Below, in pieces: positions 46,694 through 54,972 of a stretch of 64,000 bases of DNA. Below the pieces are notes generated by a model that saw only the letters and a program-made list of their open reading frames with translations, was not told the origin of the DNA and did not search any database. The translations under genes and the position numbers were made by a program. Every line of letters begins with the position of its first letter. Position 1 is the first letter of the stretch. This DNA comes from Acidobacteriota bacterium (GTDB taxonomy: Bacteria > Acidobacteriota > Blastocatellia > Pyrinomonadales > Pyrinomonadaceae), in NCBI GenBank assembly GCA_020199775.1, contig JAIVJZ010000044.1:1-64000 (forward strand), in the 5' to 3' direction.

Positions 46694-49570
46694 TCAACGC
46701 CAATCGCCGACGAGAACGAAGGGAGCCCAGTAAAACGGCGCGCTGTACTTCTTTCCCTCGATCATCGCAACTTGCGCCGCGCGCATCGCGGCGGCCGGTG
46801 CGGGCGACCCCTTCGTCAGCAGACGCCTGTAGAAGTCGGTCATCAAATCCGCCGTCGACTTGTCGGAGACAGACCAGAGGCTGACGCCGACGGTGGGCGC
46901 GCCCGCGTACATGAAGGCGCGCGTCAAGCCGATGACGCCCTCGCCACGACGCTCGCGGCCGAGCCCCGTCTCGCAGGCCGACAGCATCACGAGCGGCGAG
47001 CCGAGTCGCAAGTTGAAGATTTCGTCCGTGCGCAGGAAGCCGTCGCCTTCGCGGTTGCCGACGAGCGAGAGGACGACGCCCGTGAACTGCGGCCGCTCCG
47101 TGTTCAAGAGGCCGTGCGTGGCGACGTGCAGGATGCGGTACTTGCTCACGTCCGTCGTCTTCACTTTGTTTTCGCTGGCGTCGAGGTCGAGCCAGATGTC
47201 GGGCGCGAGGCCGGACGTGCGCGCGAAGGTGGCGATCTGTTGCGCCTCCGCGCGCGTGCCGTTCAGCCGCGCAAGTTTGACGTTGCTGCTGCCGCTGCTG
47301 GCGGCGGCCGTGTTCGACGCGCCCGTCAAGTCTGCGACCGCGCTGTTGACCGCGAGCATCTCGCCCGACTGCTCGCCGGAGGCGGCCGCGCCCGCTCCCT
47401 GCAAAATCTTCGCGCGCGGGTCTGAGGCGTCGAAGATCGGATCGGCGACGAGCAGCAGGCCGCGCGAGTTTGCCGCCGCCGCCGCGCCGCTGGCGGCCTG
47501 TTGCCTGATCGCCGCGACGACCGACGCCGACGGCGCGTAGGCCACTTCGTTGGTCTTGACGAGATAAGGCAGCGTGGAATAGTCGCCGCCGCCGCCGCCC
47601 GTGGCCGTGACGAACGACTCGAAGGGGACGTAGTTGAGCGCGCCGTCGGCGACGACGAGCAGACGCTTGTTCGCGACGAGCGAGGCGACCGGCGCGACCG
47701 TGTTCTGGTAGAGCGCGCCCGAAGCTGCGGCGAAGGCGGCGACGTTGGCGGTCGTCGCGTTGTTGGACAAGGCCAGCCCGCGCTCGTCGTTCAGGCCGCG
47801 CGTCTGGCCGCCCGCGTCGAGCAGCGAGCGGCGCAAACTCTGCGGCACGACGCGGTCGCGCAAGGCCATGGCGAGCGCGTCGAGTTTGTCGCGCGCGGGC
47901 AACTGGCGCAAGGAGACGCTGTTCGTCGTCACCGCCCACAGGTACGACTGCTCGCGGCCGAGACTGTATTCGAGCAGCACGGTGTCGGCGTCGAGAACCT
48001 TCCGCTGCACCTCCGCGAGCGTCAGGGGTTGCGCGGAGGTCAACGCGCCGTAGCGCGGGCTGGCCGCCCTGATCTGATTTTCGAGGCTGTCGTATTCGAC
48101 CGAGAGCGTTTCGAGTTGCTCTTCGAGTTGCTCGACGCTCTCTTTGGGCGGCTCGGCCGTCAGGCTGACGCCCGTGATCTGCTGCGCGATCTCCTGCTGG
48201 CGTTCGAGGTTCTCCTGCTTGCGCCGGAGGAGTTCGGCGGGGACGCCCGCGGTGATGGTCGCGCCGGTTTCGCTGAGCATGTCGAGGAGCGAACGGGCGC
48301 GCCCCTGCTCGACGATGCGGAAAGACTCGGACGCGTGGGCGAGCGCGTCGCCGGAGAGCGGGGCGTTTTTGTCCGTGGCCGCATCGAGAGCGGCGGCGGC
48401 GAGCGCGCTCGATGCTTCGTCGAACACGTCGCGGGTGGTGGCGAGAAAAGTCGTGCGCGCTTCGTCGGCGCGCAAAGAACCCTGCCGGATCGTCTCGATG
48501 GTCTGCAACGCCGCGCGGTAGGCCGCGAAGGCATCCTGCAACGGCTTCGCGCGCTTGCCCGCGTCCGCCTGCCCGGCGGCCAGCATCAGGTTCGCTTTGC
48601 CGACGCCGCGCTGCGCGGGCCATTGGAGGTCGAGTCGCCGGTCGGCCTGCGCGCCTTTGGCCGCGTCGGTGTAGAACTTGAGCGCGTCTTTGATGTTGCC
48701 CTGCCGGAGCGCAACGTCGCCGAGGCTCGTGTTGGCCGCGACGCGGAAGCGGCGCATCTGCCCGATCTTGCCGATGAGCGGGACGCTGCCGCTCGCGCTG
48801 TCGAGCGCGTTCGCGAAGTGTTTGCGCGCGGCGGCGTACTCCTCGTTGAAGTATTTGACGCGGCCGAGTCCGAGTTCGTAGGTCGCGTAGAGGATGCTCT
48901 GGCGGTAGAGTTCAAAGGTCTGCTGCACCTGGCTGATCGTGCCGGCCGCGCTCACGCCCGTCGAGACGTTCACTTCGCCGCGCGCGACGCTGCGCCCCAA
49001 GCCGCTGAGGCTGCCGAACAGGCCGCCGCCCTTCTTCGCCACGCCGAGCGCGCTCGTGTCCGGCTTCGTCACGCGCATCCGGGTGTAAGCCGTGCCGGAT
49101 TCCGAGACGTTGCCCACGCGATAATGAGCCTCACCGATCTTGGCGAGCATCAGGTTGGCGTTGAAATCCGCGTCGCCGATGCCGACGACGCGCTTGGCGA
49201 TGAGTGACCCCGGTTTGTTGCCCGCCGCTTGAAACAACTCGTGGGCCTTATGGTAATTCACGAGCGCGATGCGGTGTTGCCCCTGTCGCGAATAGAGATC
49301 GCCGAGCGCGTCGTGCGTCGCGGCCTGACCGCGCGCCGAGCCCGACGCGCTGAAACTCCTGAGCGCGGACTCCAACAACGGGAGCGCCTGATCCGCCCTG
49401 CCCTGCTTCAACAACTTGCGCCCCTGCCGCAACGCGTCCGTGCCCGCGCCGGGCTGCTCGCCCTGCGCCGCGTTCATGACGCGGGGCGAAGCGGCGGCGA
49501 AATTGAGCGGCGAAGCGACGACCGTGCAGGCGATCAGGAACGTCAAAATAATACTTCGGGGTTTCATCAT
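46694..49570 (-). CDS. TPR - CHAT domain protein (caspase-like)
   Basis: 958 residues. Signal peptide or anchor (SIILTFLIACTVVASPLNFA), TPR-like helices from residue 35 to about 400, then a CHAT domain (about 610-955) with catalytic His in HVATHGLLN (about 819) and catalytic Cys in LSACETGLG (about 865). CHAT proteases are caspase/separase relatives, active in bacterial cell death and defence (as in Craspase/TPR-CHAT, gasdermin systems) and in other roles. Catalytic dyad intact. It follows the DUF4384 gene by 11 bp and the kinase by one more gene, so the three probably form one operon. Confidence 0.94.
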   Translation of the reverse strand: MMKPRSIILTFLIACTVVASPLNFAAASPRVMNAAQGEQPGAGTDALRQGRKLLKQGRADQALPLLESALRSFSASGSARGQAATHDALGDLYSRQGQHRIALVNYHKAHELFQAAGNKPGSLIAKRVVGIGDADFNANLMLAKIGEAHYRVGNVSESGTAYTRMRVTKPDTSALGVAKKGGGLFGSLSGLGRSVARGEVNVSTGVSAAGTISQVQQTFELYRQSILYATYELGLGRVKYFNEEYAAARKHFANALDSASGSVPLIGKIGQMRRFRVAANTSLGDVALRQGNIKDALKFYTDAAKGAQADRRLDLQWPAQRGVGKANLMLAAGQADAGKRAKPLQDAFAAYRAALQTIETIRQGSLRADEARTTFLATTRDVFDEASSALAAAALDAATDKNAPLSGDALAHASESFRIVEQGRARSLLDMLSETGATITAGVPAELLRRKQENLERQQEIAQQITGVSLTAEPPKESVEQLEEQLETLSVEYDSLENQIRAASPRYGALTSAQPLTLAEVQRKVLDADTVLLEYSLGREQSYLWAVTTNSVSLRQLPARDKLDALAMALRDRVVPQSLRRSLLDAGGQTRGLNDERGLALSNNATTANVAAFAAASGALYQNTVAPVASLVANKRLLVVADGALNYVPFESFVTATGGGGGDYSTLPYLVKTNEVAYAPSASVVAAIRQQAASGAAAAANSRGLLLVADPIFDASDPRAKILQGAGAAASGEQSGEMLAVNSAVADLTGASNTAAASSGSSNVKLARLNGTRAEAQQIATFARTSGLAPDIWLDLDASENKVKTTDVSKYRILHVATHGLLNTERPQFTGVVLSLVGNREGDGFLRTDEIFNLRLGSPLVMLSACETGLGRERRGEGVIGLTRAFMYAGAPTVGVSLWSVSDKSTADLMTDFYRRLLTKGSPAPAAAMRAAQVAMIEGKKYSAPFYWAPFVLVGDWR

Positions 49571-49581
49571 GATCTCCGTTC

Positions 49582-50625
49582 TTACTTATGAATTAAATCA
49601 ATGGCCGTGACGAGCACTTTTGAATTCGCGGAGGCGGTCATGCGGATCACGGAAGGCGTCGGCGCGCCCGCGCCGAGACCGAGGCCGCGCGTGGTCGCTT
49701 CGCGCTCGTCCGTCGTTTGCACGCGACCCTGATCTTTAACTTTGCTCACGGCCACCTGCTCGCGCTCCTGCGTCGCCTTGAGTTCCGTCCACACGCCCGC
49801 GGCCGGACGCCACGGGCAAGTGTGCTGCGCGTCAAAGCAATAGTTGGCGAGGGCTTCGCCCGTCGGCACGCCCGCGAGCGGCTGGCGCGCGAGCACGATG
49901 TAGAGGCGTTCGGCGGCGGGCGGGTCTTTGAAGACGAACCAGCGCATCGCCTCCGAGGCTTCTTCGCTCGAAGGGATTTCGTAGGGGACGTGCGCGCGGA
50001 CGAAGTTCGCGCCGCCGCCCAGTCGCGTGTCGGGAAAGATCATCGAAGGCTCGCCGTCGTTCTCGGTGTGGAAGATGTAGAGGTAGCCGTCGGTGTTGCT
50101 TTCGAGCGCGATGCGGATCGCCTCGCCCGTGCGAAAGTGGCGCGCGGAATCGGTGCGAACGGCGAGGCCGTTGTCGCCGAGCGTGAAGAAGGTGTAGCCC
50201 AGCCCGAGCGGGCGCGGCTTCGTCGCTTCACCGGCCCCGGCGATTGTTTCGCCGCCGGGAGTTTTCACGGCTGCGCCCGCGTTCTCGTTTTTAACCACCG
50301 CGCTCGCGCCGTTAGTCTTCTTCCCCGCCGGTTTGCCGGATAACTTCGCGACGCTCTTTTTCGAGTTCTTAGGCGGATTGTTCGCCGCGACTGTTGCCGG
50401 GGCGGACGTTTTCTCCGTCGTCGTCACGGCCACACCCGCGCCGCCGCTCACTTGCCCCCCCTCTCTGTTCGCCGCCTTCGGGCGCGTCGTGAGAAACGCG
50501 CCGCGCGTGATGATCTCTTCGTCCTGCGGCGGCTGTGGTTGCTGCTGCTGCGCCTGCTGCGCTCCGGCCGGAACGACAGAGACGAGCGCGGCCAGAAGAA
50601 GTTGTGAGAAAAGTTTGCAACGCAT
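49582..50625 (-). CDS. exported DUF4384 domain protein
   Basis: 347 residues. Signal peptide (MRCKLFSQLLLAALVSVVPA, then GAQQA), a low-complexity Lys/Ala/Thr region (about 25-125), and a DUF4384-type domain (about 140-260: TGEAIRIALESNTDGYLYIF, HTENDGEPSMIFPD). Usually found with Ser/Thr kinases and caspase-like proteins. The basic part contains many Lys/Ala/Asn. ATG 50625; the kinase stop is 106 bp upstream. Predicted periplasmic. Confidence 0.88.
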   Translation of the reverse strand: MRCKLFSQLLLAALVSVVPAGAQQAQQQQPQPPQDEEIITRGAFLTTRPKAANREGGQVSGGAGVAVTTTEKTSAPATVAANNPPKNSKKSVAKLSGKPAGKKTNGASAVVKNENAGAAVKTPGGETIAGAGEATKPRPLGLGYTFFTLGDNGLAVRTDSARHFRTGEAIRIALESNTDGYLYIFHTENDGEPSMIFPDTRLGGGANFVRAHVPYEIPSSEEASEAMRWFVFKDPPAAERLYIVLARQPLAGVPTGEALANYCFDAQHTCPWRPAAGVWTELKATQEREQVAVSKVKDQGRVQTTDEREATTRGLGLGAGAPTPSVIRMTASANSKVLVTAIDLIHK

Positions 50626-50731
50626 GTTTAGGAGTTACTCCTTCCGCTGCCAGAGGACAGGCGTGTGGTGATTGTTCGAGGACGCGCGCAAGACGACAGG
50701 CCGCGCCGCTCATTTGCGACTAACGGTGCGT

Positions 50732-52711
50732 CTAACGATGTTCGATACGAATATCAAAGATGACCGGCTCGGACGACACGCCCGCCGATTCCACGGAGAC
50801 GGCGACGGCCGCCCCGCCATTCGCACCCGGCTCTTTTACGTCTGCGGACGGCAGCGCGGTTTTAGAGCGCGCGCGCAAATCCTCCAACTCTTTCAACTCG
50901 GCGGGCGTCAGTTCGTGTCCCGATTCGGTCGCGAGAAACGCGGGCGTGAGCAGAGGCGTCTGCGAAAAAATGACGACGTACTCTTCCGTGCCGGGATTTT
51001 TGTCGAGTTCGAGTACCTGCCCCTCGCCGTAGGGGAAGATGAAATCCGCGCCCGCCGGTGCGAGATTAGTCTTCATGATGCCGGTGGGGCGCGCGGTCAA
51101 AAACGTTGTCGGCGCATTGCCCACGCCGGGGCCGACGATGTAGAGATAGCCCCGCGCGCGCGCCACGAAATGAAACTTGAACTGCTGCCCCGACGGCAGC
51201 GATAGCTCTCTCGCCGCGACGCGCCGCCCCGCGCCTTGCTCCGCGTCTTCGTCGAAGGCTTCGATCCAGTAATTCATCAACTCGAAGCGCGCGGCCGGTT
51301 CGGCCGCCGCCCCGCCCGTCGCCCCGAGACCTCTCCCTTCATTCCCCGCCACGCCCCGACCGCGCGCGTTATTCCACGCGAGCCAACCGCCCGCGACGAT
51401 GCCGCCGACAAGTATAAACGCGAGCGCGCCGCCCACAATCAACTTGACGGGCGAGCGTCGCGCCGCAGGCTGCGGCGCGGCGACGTGCGCGTGCGGCGCG
51501 AGCGGCTCGTGCTGCGGCGTCTCGCCCGGCGTCCGCGCGCCCGTCCGTTGTTCGACAGGAATCGCCGCCAAACGTGACGCCGGGGCTTCTTGCGGCGCGG
51601 TCTCGCTGCCCGCGCGCGGCGGCGCGGCCGTCGCCGTGATGTTTTGGTGGATGAGCGTCTGCGACGATTCAAAGTCGGGCAGCACGACGGCCGCGTGGAG
51701 ACTGCCCGTGCTTGGCGTCTGGTGAGCGCCGGACGCGAGGCCGAGCGCGGCGCGCATCTCCGACGCGAACACACCGGCGGTCGGCGGGCGATCCGCGCGA
51801 TCCTTCGCCATCGCGCGTTCGACCGCCCGCGCGAACTCCTCCGGCACGCCCTCGACGACCCTGTGCAAAAGCGGCGCCTGACGGCTGACATGTCCCTGCC
51901 GCAACTCGCCGAGCGTGTTCCCCATAAAAGGTTTTGCGCCCGCGACCAACTCGTAGCAGATGACGCCGAGGCTGTAGATGTCTGCGCGCCCGTCGATCTC
52001 GGGGCTTCGGTCGCGCGACGGCTCGCCCCACTGTTCGGGCGACATGTAATAAGGCGTGCCGAGAATTTGCCCGGCCAGCGTCAGCGCGCCGCCGCCATCT
52101 CCCACCTGCGTCTCGGCCACGTCGCGCAGTTTGGCGATGCCGAGGTCGAGCAGTTTAACCTGCAACTCGCCCCCGGCCGTGCGGTTGAGCATCACGTTCT
52201 CCGGTTTGAGATCGCGGTGGACGACGCCGTGCGCGTGCGCGGCTTCGAGCGCGCCGGCGACGGGTTCGAGAATCCGCCACGCCTCTTCCGGCGTCAGACG
52301 GCCACGCCCCTTCAACTCCTTATCGAGCGATTGGCCTTCGACGTATTCCATCACCATGTAGGTGAGGCCGTCCGCGCCCGTGCGCAGATCGTAAACCGTG
52401 ACGGCGTTCGGGTGGCGAAAGCGACGCGCGGCTCGCCCCTCGCGCTGGAAGCGGCGCAGCCATTCGGCGTTGTTGCGCATCTCCGGCTTGAGCGTTTTGA
52501 TCGCCACGCGGTCGCCCAAAAGGATGTGGCGCGCCCGGTAGAGCGTGCCCATGCCGCCGCGCGCGATGAAGGACTCGATCTCGTACTGCCCGTCGAGCAC
52601 GCGCCCGACCATCTCTTCGCCCGCCCCGGCCTCTTCCAGCACTTCGCCGTCGCGCGGGCAAAACGTCGCCGCGCTCTCGTAACTCGTTTCGCATTGTGGG
52701 CAGGTTTTCAT
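50732..52711 (-). CDS. Ser/Thr protein kinase with zinc ribbon and DUF4384-like extracytoplasmic domain
   Basis: 659 residues. N-terminal zinc ribbon (CPQCETSYESAATFCPRDG), then a Hanks-type kinase domain (about 43-310): Gly loop GGMG, VAIK with the Lys, catalytic HRDLKPEN (about 165), DLG in place of DFG, SPEQW. A Pro/Ala-rich linker, one membrane helix (LIVGGALAFILVGGIVAGGW, about 426-447), then a C-terminal DUF4384-like domain (LPSGQQFKFHFVARARGYLY). Expected to phosphorylate cytosolic partners in response to an outside signal. Shares its outer domain type with the next gene, so the pair may sense the same thing. Confidence 0.95.
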   Translation of the reverse strand: MKTCPQCETSYESAATFCPRDGEVLEEAGAGEEMVGRVLDGQYEIESFIARGGMGTLYRARHILLGDRVAIKTLKPEMRNNAEWLRRFQREGRAARRFRHPNAVTVYDLRTGADGLTYMVMEYVEGQSLDKELKGRGRLTPEEAWRILEPVAGALEAAHAHGVVHRDLKPENVMLNRTAGGELQVKLLDLGIAKLRDVAETQVGDGGGALTLAGQILGTPYYMSPEQWGEPSRDRSPEIDGRADIYSLGVICYELVAGAKPFMGNTLGELRQGHVSRQAPLLHRVVEGVPEEFARAVERAMAKDRADRPPTAGVFASEMRAALGLASGAHQTPSTGSLHAAVVLPDFESSQTLIHQNITATAAPPRAGSETAPQEAPASRLAAIPVEQRTGARTPGETPQHEPLAPHAHVAAPQPAARRSPVKLIVGGALAFILVGGIVAGGWLAWNNARGRGVAGNEGRGLGATGGAAAEPAARFELMNYWIEAFDEDAEQGAGRRVAARELSLPSGQQFKFHFVARARGYLYIVGPGVGNAPTTFLTARPTGIMKTNLAPAGADFIFPYGEGQVLELDKNPGTEEYVVIFSQTPLLTPAFLATESGHELTPAELKELEDLRARSKTALPSADVKEPGANGGAAVAVSVESAGVSSEPVIFDIRIEHR

Positions 52712-52966
52712 CGCAGGGGCTTGGACGAACGGCTCAGGGAAACACTCGCGCCGACGGACGCTTCAGACGGCAACTGATCAGGCTCAAAAGTCTAACACGG
52801 CCGCGCGGGCGCGTGAATCATTCCGGGTCACGCCCGCCGACATCGCTTGAACTTTCCGACAACCCAAAAACATGATGCGTACATCGAAGCAAAAGGTTAA
52901 ACTCTGGCGCGTTATACAAACGTGCTCTCAGCGTTTACCCCCAGACCGCTCGGAGAATTGTTTTTT

Positions 52967-53830
52967 ATGACAATCTTGGAACGTCTCGGCCAGCGTTCAA
53001 AACCGTTCCTGATCATTCTCGGTCTCCTCCTCGTCGTCCTGCAAAGCGTGATCAACTACCTGACCGGGCCGGACATCGCGTTCTTCATCTTCTACCTGCT
53101 GCCCATCTCGCTGGTCGCGTGGCTCGTCGGGCGGCGCGCGGCCGTCTTCGTCTCGCTCGCCAGCGCGGCCGGTTATTTTTTCACCGAGCAGACCACCGGC
53201 CACTTGGACGCGCGCCCCTTCATTCCCTATTTCAACGTGTTCGCGCAACTCGCCGCGTTCCTCTTCGTCACCTACTTCGTCTCCGCGCTCCGCCGCTCGC
53301 ATGATCAGGAACGCAAACTCGCGCGCACGGACGATCTCACGGGCGTCATCAATCGCCGCTCGTTCTTCGAGGCGTCGCAGCACGAGATCAACCGCGCGCG
53401 CAGGCATCGCCACCCCTTCACCGTCGCCTACATGGACGTGGACGACTTCAAGTTAATCAACGACAACTACGGCCATAGCATCGGCGACACGGTGCTCCGC
53501 AGCGTGTCGCAGACGATCAAAAACAACATCCGTGAGATCGACGTGGTGGCGCGACTCGGCGGCGACGAGTTCGTCATCCTGATGCCGGAGACGGGCGAGG
53601 CGGCGGCGCAGGCGGTCGTCGCGCGCGTCCATCAAAACATCATGGACACGATGCGCGAATACGGCTGGCCGATCACGTTCAGCATCGGCGTGGTGACGTG
53701 GACGACGCCGCCGCGCACCGTCGATATCATGATCAAGCAGGCCGACGAGGCCATGTACGAAGTTAAAAACGGCGGCAAGAACCGCGTCACGCATCTCAGG
53801 CTCTCCGGCGAACCCGTGCCGGCCACTTAA
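52967..53830 (+). CDS. membrane-bound GGDEF diguanylate cyclase
   Basis: 287 residues from ATG 52967; an upstream start at 52922 is less likely. Four to five N-terminal membrane helices (LLLVVLQSVINYLTGP, FFIFYLLPISLVAWLVG, AAGYFFTEQ) form a short sensor, then GGDEF (LARTDDLTGVINRR, RLGGDEFVILMPETG). The active motif GGDEF is intact, so it should make cyclic-di-GMP. No PilZ domain follows; no I-site RxxD is obvious before GGDEF. Divergent from the kinase gene. Confidence 0.93.
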   Translation: MTILERLGQRSKPFLIILGLLLVVLQSVINYLTGPDIAFFIFYLLPISLVAWLVGRRAAVFVSLASAAGYFFTEQTTGHLDARPFIPYFNVFAQLAAFLFVTYFVSALRRSHDQERKLARTDDLTGVINRRSFFEASQHEINRARRHRHPFTVAYMDVDDFKLINDNYGHSIGDTVLRSVSQTIKNNIREIDVVARLGGDEFVILMPETGEAAAQAVVARVHQNIMDTMREYGWPITFSIGVVTWTTPPRTVDIMIKQADEAMYEVKNGGKNRVTHLRLSGEPVPAT

Positions 53831-53867
53831 ATTTTCCGCCCCCCGAAAACTCCTCTCCTTCTCCCCG

Positions 53868-54611
53868 ATGAACACAACGGACGTTATCATCCTCTCGCTG
53901 CTCATCCTCGCCGCCGCCGCGCTCTATTCTTCGGTCGGCCACGCCGGGGCGTCGGGCTACTTGGCCGCGATGGCTCTCTTCGGACTCGCGCCCGCCACGA
54001 TGAAACCGGCCGCGCTCTGCCTGAACGTCCTCGTCGCCACTATCGCCACCTTTCGTTTCCGGCGCGCGGGCTGTTTCCACTGGCCGCTGTTCTGGCCTTT
54101 CGCCGTCGCCTCGCTCCCGCTCGCCTTCGTCGGCGGCGCGATCACTCTGCCGACGACGATCTACAAACAGGTCGTCGGGCTGACGCTGCTCTACGCGGCC
54201 GTCCGTCTCTTTCTCTACACGCGCGCGAAGGCCGAAGCGGCGGCGACGCGCCCGGCGCCGCTCGCGGCGGCGGTGCTCTCGGGTGGATTGATCGGATTGT
54301 TGTCCGGGCTGACCGGGGTGGGCGGCGGAATCTTTTTGAGTCCGCTCCTGCTCCTGATGGGGTGGGCTGACACGCGGCGCACGGCGGGCGTCTCCGCCGC
54401 GTTCATCCTCGTCAACTCAATCGCGGGGCTGTTAGGAAACTTGACCAACCAGCAGACGCTTCCGCCCGCGCTCCCCTACTTCGCGCTCGCGGCCATCGGC
54501 GGCGGCGTCATCGGCTCTGAGTTCGGCAGCCGCCGTCTGGCGAACGTCACGATCCGCCGCCTGCTCGCCGTCGTGCTCGTCGTCGCGGGCGTGAAGATGA
54601 TCTTCGTTTGA
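53868..54611 (+). CDS. TauE/SafE family sulphite exporter-like permease
   Basis: 247 residues, 7-8 membrane helices. Start SVGHAGASGYLAAMALFGLA and GLIGLLSGLTGVGGGIFLSP are the two repeated motifs of the TauE/SafE family (anion transporters with a duplicated domain). Substrate may be sulphite, sulphoacetate or other; unknown. Follows the GGDEF gene by 37 bp and may be cotranscribed. A 60-bp palindrome lies past the stop. Confidence 0.92.
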   Translation: MNTTDVIILSLLILAAAALYSSVGHAGASGYLAAMALFGLAPATMKPAALCLNVLVATIATFRFRRAGCFHWPLFWPFAVASLPLAFVGGAITLPTTIYKQVVGLTLLYAAVRLFLYTRAKAEAAATRPAPLAAAVLSGGLIGLLSGLTGVGGGIFLSPLLLLMGWADTRRTAGVSAAFILVNSIAGLLGNLTNQQTLPPALPYFALAAIGGGVIGSEFGSRRLANVTIRRLLAVVLVVAGVKMIFV

Positions 54612-54700
54612 TTGAATCTGAATGCTTATAGCGAATTGGAAGCGGGTATGTTCGAGGATTCAGACATTCACCGCCGCAGACACAGAGGACACGGAGGGGG

Positions 54701-54760
54701 CACAGAGAGAAAAGCATTCATGATCTCAAATTTGAGATCATGAATGCTTTTCTCTCTGTG
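54701..54760. repeat. perfect 60-bp palindrome without a loop
   Basis: 54701-54760 reads identically on both strands: 30-bp arms CACAGAGAGAAAAGCATTCA... centred on AAATTT. Immediately left is a short tandem of ACACAGAGG/ACACGGAGG (about 54680-54699). It lies between the convergent stops at 54611 and 54770, so it may end both transcripts, but it has no loop and its AT-rich core is unusual for the genome. Confidence 0.93.
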
Positions 54761-54769
54761 ATGAGTGCT

Positions 54770-54952
54770 TTACTCGCGCTCGTCGGAGATTTTGATGTCG
54801 GCTATCGTGCCCGTGCCGACGGGTCGCGTGTCGGGTGGGCCGCCGATCATCTCGGCGGCGGTGGTCTCCCCGGCGGTCTCCAAGTCGCCCACATCGCCGT
54901 CGGTCGCGCCGGTCTGCGTCGTCGTGTCTTTCGTGCCGTCCGCCTGTGTCAT
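54770..54952 (-). CDS. small acidic hypothetical protein
   Basis: 60 residues from ATG 54952 (GGAGGCT upstream), Thr/Asp/Gly-rich and low complexity (GTKDTTTQTGATDGDVGDLE). It follows glgP by 20 bp on the same strand. A larger open frame upstream is antisense-like and was not used. Real but of unknown function. Confidence 0.6.
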   Translation of the reverse strand: MTQADGTKDTTTQTGATDGDVGDLETAGETTAAEMIGGPPDTRPVGTGTIADIKISDERE

Positions 54953-54972
54953 TCGCCTAGCCTCCGCTCGCT

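Noticed and set aside
47501-49207. 568-codon plus-strand open frame opposite the CHAT gene
   Set aside because: Antisense artefact; no domain, no ribosome site.
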